The notes below the pieces were generated by a model. That model was not told the origin of the DNA. It made no database searches and worked only from the letters and a program-made list of their open reading frames with translations. Both the position numbers and the translations under genes were made by a program. Of a stretch of DNA of 5,555 nucleotides, positions 1 through 5,555 are shown piece by piece; positions within the stretch are counted from its first letter, which is position 1; every line of letters begins with the position of its first letter. This stretch comes from Geobacteraceae bacterium (GTDB lineage: Bacteria > Desulfobacterota > Desulfuromonadia > Desulfuromonadales > Desulfuromonadaceae): positions 1 to 5,555 of the forward strand of contig JAIVHC010000029.1 of the NCBI GenBank assembly GCA_020201305.1, written 5' to 3'.

Positions 1-3000
1 TCCGCTACGATGCCCAGGAGCTCTGTAGCGATATCCGGGCTTGAAGTTGGCTGTGATCCTTGTGCAGGCTGCGGTGTCTGCAGTTCTTCATTCTGCTCTG
101 CTGCGGCTACAGTTTCTGATGAATGTGAGGTCGGGGACGCGGGGGGTTGCACATATGCCGGGCTCTGTGAAGACATGGACTGTTGTGGTGCAGATGTATG
201 CGTGGTTTGTTGTGCTTGATCCTGTGGCTGTCCCATGAGATTGCGCATGTTCTGCAGCGCCTGATTCTGCCCGGCCAGGAACTGTTCGTGCAGGCGCGCA
301 GTATCTTCCTGTATTTTTTGCAGAATATTCATCTGTGAGCGTAACACCTGCAGAGATTCCGGCGCACTTGCACCTGTGTTTTCTGGGGTTACTCTAGCGG
401 GTGTTGCGCCAGGATTGAAGCGGTGCTCTTGTAGCTGTTGTTCTGACTCATGCTCAGCCGAAGTTGGGATAGCACTATCTGCACAAGATTGTGCTGCCGG
501 GGTTTGAACCTTGGCCTCATCCACCAGGGTGCGAGTGCTGGGGGGGATGGGATCGCGTTCTTTGACGTAGTTGGCGCCGCAGATTTTAATACTCATGCGT
601 GGTTTTTTGTCCTCCTGCTGTGGCTTCTCCAGACAGGCAAGTGCGTATTCTTCATCCCAACGCTGCAAATCAAGGGAGAGACCCAGGACCGCAAGTTGAG
701 CAAGACAGCGTGCCACATCACTCATGCCGCTGCGTTTACCGTTCGAAGCATCGAGAGTGACGATATGCACATCCTGCGGCAGGATCTTTTTAACCATTCC
801 GGAGAGGCGCGCACCCGGTCCAACCTCGACAAAGATGGTGATTCCGTCGGCATACATCTGTTCGATCTGGCGGACAAACTCCACCGGACTCGCTATCTGC
901 TGCGCCAGCAGGGTGCGTATCGCATCAGCTTCAGAAGGATAGAGAGCACCGCTCTTGTTGGCATATACGTGCGTTTCCGGAATGCCAATTTCGATGCCAT
1001 CCAGTTCGGTACGGAAAGGTACAGAGGCATCAGCTATCAGATCGCTGTGGAACGCCGCCGCAACATCGAGGGGGATACAGCGCATCCCTGCTTTTTTGCA
1101 TGCCGTGGCAGCACGTTCAATTTCGCTGCGTGCCCCCGAGAGAACCCCCTGTTGCGGAGTGTTCTTATTGGCAAGGATCAGATCCAGGTTCTCCTGCTCG
1201 AGCAGTGTTTCAATCTCTGCCAGTGGCGCAGATACTGCGAGCATAGTCCCTTTATCATTTCCATCTCCGCGCATCAGACTGCCACGCAGATGGGAGAGTT
1301 GATATAACTCTGTCGGCGTATAGCAATGTGCAGCACACAGGGCAGTGAGCTCTCCATAGCTGTGCCCGGCAAAGGCATGTGCTTTAAGACCATAGCGCTG
1401 CAGATAGCGCCACGAACCGAGACTTATGGCGCCAATGGCAGGCTGCGCATGCTGGGTAGCCTGGAGATTCTGTGCCCCTGACTCTTCATCAGCGGGGGTA
1501 TAAATACTGTGGGGATAGATAAGATTGCTGAGCCTCTCTCCCTGTTCCAGGTGCAGGGTGGCGTCAGCGCGTTCGAGCTCTTCAAGCATTTCCGGTGCAT
1601 GACACGCCAGATCGCGCAACATGTAGGGATACTGCGCTCCCTGGCCGGGGAACAAAACCGCGGTTTCGGCCTCTGTTGCCGCAGCTGGTTGTGTGGCGCT
1701 GTAGTATATCCCGCTCGGGGTAAAGACGTGCTTTTTCCCGCTCTCCACCAGGGTGCGTGCCTGTTCCAGACTTTCGTGGGTGCGCGCCGGATCATCAATA
1801 CAGCAGCACAGACGCTGCGCGGCGCCAGGATCGAATGCATTGCGGGTGCAGGCACCGAGCTCGCGTATCTCATCCGCTTCCGGCTGCTGTTGTATCTGTG
1901 CAAGACTTTGTTCGATACTGGTTTTGAGTTCCGAAGCTGTGTCTGCACTCCATGCCAGAATCTGGGGGGCCCCGTCCCAGTCGCTAAAGCGCTTCTGGTG
2001 GCGGTATTCTTCGAGTATGCAATGAAAATTGCTCCCACCGAAACCAAACGCGCTCACCCCGGCGCGCCGGGGTTTATCCGCTGGTGTTACCCACGGACGC
2101 GTCTCGGTATTCACATAAAACGGAGTATTTCCTGCAGTGATCACTTCCTGGGGTTTTTCCACATTGATGGTAGGGGGAAGGGTCTTGGTGTGCAGAGCGA
2201 GTATGGTCTTGATCAGTCCGGCAGCACCGGCAGCTGCCTTGGTGTGCCCGATCTGAGATTTAACTGAACCCAGGGCACACCAGGGTGTGCCGTCGCTCTC
2301 GCCAAAGACCTCGCGCAATGCTTTAATTTCCGTAGCATCCCCCACCTTGGTTCCGGTGCCGTGGGCTTCGATGAGGCCGATATCGCGTGGCAAAACCCCG
2401 GCAAGTTTCTGCGCATTGCGCAGGGTGCGCACCTGTCCTCTGGCGCTGGGCTCATAGATCGCGCCTCCTTTTCCGTCACTGCCACTCCCTACGCTCTTGA
2501 TAACTGCATAGATGTGGTCCCCATCGCGTTCTGCATCTTCGAGGCGTTTTAGAGTGATCAGACCCAGACCTTCGCCGATGAGGGTGCCGTCACTGGATTC
2601 GTCAAACGGACACACACGGTTGGTAGGAGAGAGCGCCGGGGTTTTGCTGAAACAGGTGTACATGAAGATATCATTAAAGGTGTCAATACCTCCGGTAATA
2701 ACCATATTCGCATGCCCGCATGCAAGTTCCATCGCCGCCATGTGCACCGCACTCAGGGAACTGCCGCATGCGGCATCCACAACGCTGTTGCTTCCACCGA
2801 GGTTGAACTGCTTGCTGATCCGCCCCGCGACAACATTGCCGAGAAGACCGGGAAAGGAATTCTCCTGCCATGGCACGTAGGAAGCACTGATGCGCTCTAT
2901 CACTTCATCAGCTACATCGGAGGGCACACCGGAGTCAAGCAGGGCCTTTTCCCAGAGGGGGTATCCAAGTCTTGCTCCCAGAGGAATAACCATTTCCAAA

Positions 3001-3410
3001 GCACCGGTTACTCCGAGGAGAACACTTACCCGTTCGCGCGCAAATTCGTCTGCCGGGTCATAACCGGCATCGCGCAGGGCCTCACGGGCCGCAATGAGGC
3101 CGAGAAGCTGGGAGGTGTCGATCGCTTCGAGGATATTCGGTTGAATATTAAACTCCAGCGGATTGAAATCCACTGCATCCAGAAAACCGCCACGTTTACC
3201 ATAGGTATGATCCGCACGTTTCGGATCGGGATCGTAGTGATCGGAAATGCGCCAGTGGGTTTCAGGGATATCGGTGATGGCATCCACTTTGTTCTTAATA
3301 TTGGCCCAGAACGTGGATTTATCTGCAGCCTTGGGGAACAGGCTCCCGATACCCACCACAGCAAGTGGGATAGATGAAATAGCGGAATTGGAATCTTTGT
3401 TTGTGTTCAT
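1..3410 (-). CDS. pfaA: PfaA-like PUFA/secondary-lipid synthase, KS-AT N-terminal part (3' end beyond window)
   Basis: The frame is open for 1136 codons with no stop and runs off the left edge, so the C-terminus is missing. Residues about 14-467 are a ketosynthase: active-site Cys215 in VVDAACGSSLSA, His350 in EAHGTGT, His389 in QIGHTKAAAG, and a closing GFGGSNFH at 456-463. All three catalytic residues are present at normal spacing. Residues about 583-880 are an acyltransferase with FPGQGAQ (587-593), nucleophile Ser684 in AGHSYGEL, Arg709 and His788 in AAFHS; the AFHS form is typical of malonyl-specific domains. KICGANYV (942-949) resembles a motif after the AT in PUFA synthases. Residues 1018-1060 look coiled and contain LHEQFLAGQ, followed by a Gln/Pro/Ser-rich linker. 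The last residues, ATELLGIVA (1128-1136), look like the opening helix of an ACP. The enzyme would condense malonyl units into a long acyl chain. The ketoreductase and dehydratase regions are not visible. It follows pfaD by 16 bases, probably in one transcript. The type of synthase is secure; the exact subfamily and product are not. Confidence 0.93.
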   Translation of the reverse strand, partial: MNTNKDSNSAISSIPLAVVGIGSLFPKAADKSTFWANIKNKVDAITDIPETHWRISDHYDPDPKRADHTYGKRGGFLDAVDFNPLEFNIQPNILEAIDTSQLLGLIAAREALRDAGYDPADEFARERVSVLLGVTGALEMVIPLGARLGYPLWEKALLDSGVPSDVADEVIERISASYVPWQENSFPGLLGNVVAGRISKQFNLGGSNSVVDAACGSSLSAVHMAAMELACGHANMVITGGIDTFNDIFMYTCFSKTPALSPTNRVCPFDESSDGTLIGEGLGLITLKRLEDAERDGDHIYAVIKSVGSGSDGKGGAIYEPSARGQVRTLRNAQKLAGVLPRDIGLIEAHGTGTKVGDATEIKALREVFGESDGTPWCALGSVKSQIGHTKAAAGAAGLIKTILALHTKTLPPTINVEKPQEVITAGNTPFYVNTETRPWVTPADKPRRAGVSAFGFGGSNFHCILEEYRHQKRFSDWDGAPQILAWSADTASELKTSIEQSLAQIQQQPEADEIRELGACTRNAFDPGAAQRLCCCIDDPARTHESLEQARTLVESGKKHVFTPSGIYYSATQPAAATEAETAVLFPGQGAQYPYMLRDLACHAPEMLEELERADATLHLEQGERLSNLIYPHSIYTPADEESGAQNLQATQHAQPAIGAISLGSWRYLQRYGLKAHAFAGHSYGELTALCAAHCYTPTELYQLSHLRGSLMRGDGNDKGTMLAVSAPLAEIETLLEQENLDLILANKNTPQQGVLSGARSEIERAATACKKAGMRCIPLDVAAAFHSDLIADASVPFRTELDGIEIGIPETHVYANKSGALYPSEADAIRTLLAQQIASPVEFVRQIEQMYADGITIFVEVGPGARLSGMVKKILPQDVHIVTLDASNGKRSGMSDVARCLAQLAVLGLSLDLQRWDEEYALACLEKPQQEDKKPRMSIKICGANYVKERDPIPPSTRTLVDEAKVQTPAAQSCADSAIPTSAEHESEQQLQEHRFNPGATPARVTPENTGASAPESLQVLRSQMNILQKIQEDTARLHEQFLAGQNQALQNMRNLMGQPQDQAQQTTHTSAPQQSMSSQSPAYVQPPASPTSHSSETVAAAEQNEELQTPQPAQGSQPTSSPDIATELLGIVA

Positions 3411-3426
3411 ACCTTTGGTCCCTGTA
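3411..3426 (-). promoter_or_regulatory. pfaD-pfaA junction with ribosome binding site of the pfaA-like gene
   Basis: Only 16 bases separate the pfaD stop (TAA, 3429-3427) from the ATG at 3410. Read on the minus strand they are TACAGGGACCAAAGGT. An AGGGA at eight bases from the ATG is the likely Shine-Dalgarno; AAAGG closer in is an alternative. There is no room for a promoter or a terminator, so the two genes are inferred to be co-transcribed. Confidence 0.7.
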
Positions 3427-5151
3427 TTAATCAGTGCCATGCAGGCACAAGTCCATCTGTTCACGGGTTAGTGGCTGCAGTTTCAGTGTTTCATCGGGGT
3501 GGGTTTTTTCGTAGTGTGCACGCACCTGCCCGAGCATATTGGCACGCAGCCACACTGCTGCTCCCAGGAGAAGATTCAGATTTACATCTACCACCTTGCG
3601 CTCTTCCGGTTGCTGCATAAATGTTCCCTTGGTCCAGGCATTAAATGCAGGAAGTGCCGGCCCACACCAGATCTGATAGTCAATACGACGCTGAGGATCG
3701 CCAGCAATCGCCCAGTGGGTTACCTGCCCCAGGTAAGAGCGAAAGATGAGCGCCATTTTGTGTTTTGGATCCTTGTCAGCGCGTTCAATCTCGCGCGGAT
3801 CACGGCGCGCAAAGAAGGCCCGGGTGTTTTCCCATACTTCATCGAGGCCGGCTTTAAAAACAGTCTTCTCGAGTTTGGCTCGCTCGGCCTGGGGAATATT
3901 TTCAATGCTGGAATGATTGCGATACAGTTCGTACAGAGATGCTGCGCGCAGGGAGAACATGGTGCCGCGTTTCAGTACCTGCACATCCACCCCCATTTCG
4001 AACATATCCGCAGCGGGAGCCATGGCAATGTCTGCCTGCTGTGCTTCAGCGAGCATCTGCTTTACCGCATCACAGGTACCCGCTTCTACGCACGCCTGGT
4101 TGACACTACCGGTGACGATGTAAGCTGCACCCATGGCGAATGCGCCCGCAGCGGCGTAAGGGGTGGCGATACCACCACCCAACCCTATCCGGGGCGGTTC
4201 CTGGTATTGATATTGCTGTTGCAAGGTGTTACGCACTGCCACGATGGTGGGTAACAACGCCATGGCAGGGCGGTTATCGGTATGTCCGCCGGAGTCAGCT
4301 TCTGCAGTTATATCATCCGCCATGGGTATATATCTCGCCAGCTCCGCCTGCTTTGCACTTATTTTGCCTTGGGTCTGCAACTTTTTGACGATCTTCTGCG
4401 GCGCAGGGGAGAGGAAGTGTGTGGCAACCTCTTCGCGTGAGACCTTGGCGATAATCCGGTTGGGGGTGATAATACGTCCCCCTTCGTCACGATGGATACC
4501 CTGAAGTCGGTATTCAACCAGAGGTGGGGTAATCTGCAGAAACGCTGAAGCTTCTATCAGATTCAGGCCGATACGCACATACATCTCCACCAGCTTTTGT
4601 TCCAGCTCAGGTTCATTGGGGCTGTGGATCAGGTTGCAACCATAAGCATATCCACCTGGGTCAAGTTCCTGCTGCAGTTGGCGCAGTTGGGCTTCCACCG
4701 AGTCCACTTCAAGACCTGCGCTGCCCAGAAATCCGAGCATTCCCGCTTCGCCCATTTCTTTAACCATCGTAGCTGAGCTGATCCCTTTCGCCATGGAGCC
4801 GGCGATAAGCGGATAGCGCACTTTATGTGCCCCGAGAAAAGCGGCATCGCCACATGCATGCGGGGGCAGAGGCGAGGCGTATGCAAGCAAATCCTGCGAC
4901 GAGCCTGTAGCCATCTTATCTACTGAATCCGGTTTATCGATTATTGCACGGCCTGTGGTGTGAACCTGATAGTTGGCGTGGTGATCCCGACATAAATACA
5001 CAGGTTTATTCACCTGCATCAGGGCAGCGGGCAGTGCCAGGGATACGTGTCTATCGGTTTCCGATTCAACCCAGGCGCCAAGGGGACAGAATTCACTGCT
5101 ATGCCCTCCGGCGAAAGAAACTGTATGTGAAGATATAGGTGTGTTGTGCAT
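3427..5151 (-). CDS. pfaD: PfaD, trans-acting FMN-dependent enoyl reductase of PUFA synthase
   Basis: This complete 574-residue protein belongs to the PfaD/2-nitropropane-dioxygenase-like TIM-barrel flavoprotein family; usual length is about 540 residues. It reduces enoyl intermediates on the partner synthase, using FMN and a nicotinamide cofactor. Family hallmarks seen in order are YPLIAGSMAKGISS (113-126), CNLIHSPNEP (172-181), EASAFLQITP (200-209), MADDITAEADSGGHTDNRP (277-295), the glycine-rich phosphate-binding segment RIGLGGGIATP (321-331), GAAYIVTGSVNQ (341-352), APAADMFEMGVDVQVLKRGT (378-397), KMALIFRSYLG (465-475) and DYQIWCGPALPAFN (491-504). The region from about residue 110 to 510 matches my memory of Shewanella PfaD closely. 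The ATG at 5151 is chosen because an in-frame TAG lies nine codons upstream (5178-5176) and the next in-frame ATG is codon 45, inside conserved sequence. It leads directly into the pfaA-like gene. PfaD relatives also serve as trans enoyl reductases in trans-AT polyketide clusters, but the neighbour here is a PfaA-type synthase. Confidence 0.95.
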   Translation of the reverse strand: MHNTPISSHTVSFAGGHSSEFCPLGAWVESETDRHVSLALPAALMQVNKPVYLCRDHHANYQVHTTGRAIIDKPDSVDKMATGSSQDLLAYASPLPPHACGDAAFLGAHKVRYPLIAGSMAKGISSATMVKEMGEAGMLGFLGSAGLEVDSVEAQLRQLQQELDPGGYAYGCNLIHSPNEPELEQKLVEMYVRIGLNLIEASAFLQITPPLVEYRLQGIHRDEGGRIITPNRIIAKVSREEVATHFLSPAPQKIVKKLQTQGKISAKQAELARYIPMADDITAEADSGGHTDNRPAMALLPTIVAVRNTLQQQYQYQEPPRIGLGGGIATPYAAAGAFAMGAAYIVTGSVNQACVEAGTCDAVKQMLAEAQQADIAMAPAADMFEMGVDVQVLKRGTMFSLRAASLYELYRNHSSIENIPQAERAKLEKTVFKAGLDEVWENTRAFFARRDPREIERADKDPKHKMALIFRSYLGQVTHWAIAGDPQRRIDYQIWCGPALPAFNAWTKGTFMQQPEERKVVDVNLNLLLGAAVWLRANMLGQVRAHYEKTHPDETLKLQPLTREQMDLCLHGTD

Positions 5152-5153
5152 AA

Positions 5154-5159
5154 CTCCCC
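5154..5159 (-). promoter_or_regulatory. Ribosome binding site of pfaD, unusually close to the start
   Basis: The minus strand reads TGGGGAGTTATG into the pfaD start. GGGGAG is a good Shine-Dalgarno core, but only two bases separate it from the ATG at 5151, shorter than the usual five to nine. No alternative ATG, GTG or TTG occurs in frame in the first 30 codons and a stop lies nine codons upstream, so the start is kept. Confidence 0.5.
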
Positions 5160-5240
5160 AATAAATAAAAGTAAACTAAAAGCCAGGTCAAACTTTACAT
5201 AAATATGGGTGCCGTGAGTGCGCAATAGGAATGAAGTTAA

Positions 5241-5282
5241 TTGTGTAATTGCATACAAGGCATAATTCCCCCTTTTACACAA
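5241..5282. repeat. 8-bp inverted repeat overlapping the nested hairpin
   Basis: TTGTGTAA (5241-5248) is the exact reverse complement of TTACACAA (5275-5282). The second arm lies in the inner stem-loop of the 5259-5297 hairpin, so an RNA could form either this pairing or the hairpin but not both intact. Eight bases in an AT-rich region can match by chance, so the functional reading is speculative. Confidence 0.5.
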
Positions 5283-5297
5283 AAGCGGAATTATGCC
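5259..5297. repeat. 11-bp perfect inverted repeat with a nested second stem (hairpin)
   Basis: GGCATAATTCC at 5259-5269 is the exact reverse complement of GGAATTATGCC at 5287-5297. The loop itself contains CTTTT (5272-5276), ACAC and AAAAG (5281-5285), a second perfect 5-bp stem with a four-base loop. Only CC (5270-5271) opposite C (5286) interrupts the whole stem. It lies 60 bases past the secB stop and 107 bases before the pfaD start. It has no good U-run on the minus strand (TTGTATGC follows) and only CACTTTTACCC on the plus strand, so it could be a backup or two-way terminator, a regulator site or an mRNA structure. The repeat is certain; its role is not. Confidence 0.85.
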
Positions 5298-5316
5298 ACT
5301 TTTACCCGGGCAAGGC

Positions 5317-5340
5317 AAAAAAAAACACTGCGCGCATTGC
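5317..5340 (-). terminator. Possible weak Rho-independent terminator of secB
   Basis: On the minus strand, 17 bases after the secB stop, GCAATG CGCG CAGTGT can fold into a short stem with one A-G mismatch and a G-U pair, followed at once by nine T's (5325-5317). The stem is weak but the T-run is ideal and the place is right for the end of secB. The larger inverted repeat downstream may act instead or as well. Confidence 0.42.
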
Positions 5341-5357
5341 ATTGATGGTGGATTTGT

Positions 5358-5555
5358 TCAGTGCAGGGAATGGGACGGGCGCGGCCCGGAATCGGAGTCC
5401 TGATCAAATGCGCGGGTAAAATCCACTTGGGGGATGTGGAGTGGAGGGAAACCGGCGCGACGGGTGATGTCGGCGATGGTTTCGCGCAGATAGGGAAACA
5501 TGGCTGCGGCGCAATACTGTTTTACCAGGGGTTGGATCTCGGTTGATGCAGGGGA
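5358..5555 (-). CDS. secB: Probable SecB export chaperone, C-terminal part (5' end beyond window)
   Basis: Only the last 65 codons and the TGA stop (5360-5358) are inside the window. The visible peptide contains YCAAAMFPYLRETIADIT, then AGFPPLHIPQVDF. This follows the SecB C-terminal pattern known from E. coli (YCPNVLFPYARELVSNLV, then FPALNLSPVNF), with the FPY..RE core, the FP.L segment and the terminal (N/D)F conserved. SecB is a cytosolic tetrameric chaperone that keeps preproteins unfolded and hands them to SecA. The tail after VDF is short, with an acidic DQDSDS stretch and then a GPRPSHSLH end. The N-terminal two thirds cannot be judged, so a SecB-like paralogue (for example, of a toxin-antitoxin-chaperone system) is possible. 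The gene has the same orientation as pfaD but is separated by 206 bases containing possible terminators, so it is probably an unrelated flanking gene. Confidence 0.72.
   Translation of the reverse strand, partial: SPASTEIQPLVKQYCAAAMFPYLRETIADITRRAGFPPLHIPQVDFTRAFDQDSDSGPRPSHSLH

Larger units (their letters stand above)
5152..5357. other. AT-rich intergenic region between secB and pfaD
   Basis: This 206-base stretch has no convincing coding frame. It carries the secB 3' end signals, the nested inverted repeat and the pfaD leader. It is visibly richer in A and T than the flanking genes, as expected for a promoter region, and any dedicated pfaD promoter should lie here, most likely between the hairpin and about 5175. 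No clear -35/-10 pair with good spacing could be picked out. Confidence 0.6.

Noticed and set aside
450..1307. 285-codon plus-strand open frame
   Set aside because: It lies antisense to the acyltransferase region of the pfaA-like gene, whose minus-strand frame has clear domain motifs. The plus-strand peptide shows no recognisable family and is a by-product of codon use on the other strand.
1424..2047. 207-codon minus-strand open frame
   Set aside because: Same strand as the synthase but a different frame; the main frame continues without interruption through the KS-AT linker, so there is no frameshift to explain.
1509..2267. 252-codon plus-strand open frame
   Set aside because: Antisense to the ketosynthase end and KS-AT linker; no recognisable motifs, and the opposite strand carries the GFGGSNFH and IGHTK motifs.
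2712..3377. 221-codon plus-strand open frame
   Set aside because: Antisense to the N-terminal half of the ketosynthase, including the active-site Cys; not a plausible protein.
3499..4254. 251-codon plus-strand open frame
   Set aside because: Wholly antisense to pfaD, whose conserved motifs fill this stretch; Cys/His-rich translation of no known type.
5164..5191. Candidate promoter TTGACC, 16 bases, TTTATT on the minus strand
   Set aside because: The -35 is good (5 of 6), but the -10 is weak and transcription would begin inside the pfaD ribosome binding site, leaving an almost leaderless message. A chance match in AT-rich sequence is more likely.
5019..5342. 107-codon minus-strand open frame spanning the secB-pfaD gap
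   Set aside because: It overlaps the start of pfaD in another frame, runs through the inverted repeat and A/T tract, and resembles no known protein.
5361..5546. 61-codon plus-strand open frame at the right edge
   Set aside because: Antisense to the SecB-like coding sequence, which has a recognisable C-terminal signature.
1..5555. CRISPR arrays, tRNA or rRNA genes, insertion sequences
   Set aside because: No regularly spaced repeats, no RNA gene signature and no transposase motif were seen on either strand.

Overview
The window reads as part of a polyunsaturated fatty acid (PUFA) or 'secondary lipid' synthase locus from a proteobacterium. All three supported genes lie on the minus strand, so transcription runs from right to left. 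The clues to the host are a SecB-type export chaperone (a proteobacterial protein), moderate GC content in the genes, and a PfaD close to marine gammaproteobacterial PfaD as I recall that family. A marine gammaproteobacterium is the best guess, but the lineage is not settled by the sequence.

Layout, in transcription order. (1) 5555-5358: the last 65 codons of a probable secB, whose start lies beyond the right edge. (2) 5357-5152: a 206-base AT-rich intergenic stretch. It holds a weak hairpin followed by nine U's just after secB, an 11-bp perfect inverted repeat with a second stem nested in its loop, and an 8-bp inverted repeat that overlaps and would compete with the inner stem. (3) 5151-3427: a complete pfaD, the FMN-dependent enoyl reductase of PUFA synthases, 574 aa. 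(4) After 16 bases, 3410-1: a very large pfaA-like multidomain synthase gene, open through to the left edge without a stop. The visible 1136 residues are a ketosynthase, a malonyl-type acyltransferase, a coiled and Gln/Pro/Ser-rich linker, and what looks like the first residues of an acyl carrier protein domain.

How they would work together. PfaA loads malonyl units through its acyltransferase, condenses them at its ketosynthase and carries the chain on tandem ACPs, which should begin just past the left edge. PfaD is a separate protein that reduces enoyl intermediates in trans. The remaining ketoreductase, dehydratase, chain-length-factor and phosphopantetheinyl transferase activities are not in the window and are expected to its left or elsewhere. 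The order pfaD then pfaA matches the myxobacterial pfa1-pfa2-pfa3 arrangement rather than the pfaA-B-C-D order of Shewanella-type clusters, which is the most notable thing here. The product (EPA, DHA, arachidonate or a different lipid) cannot be told from this part.
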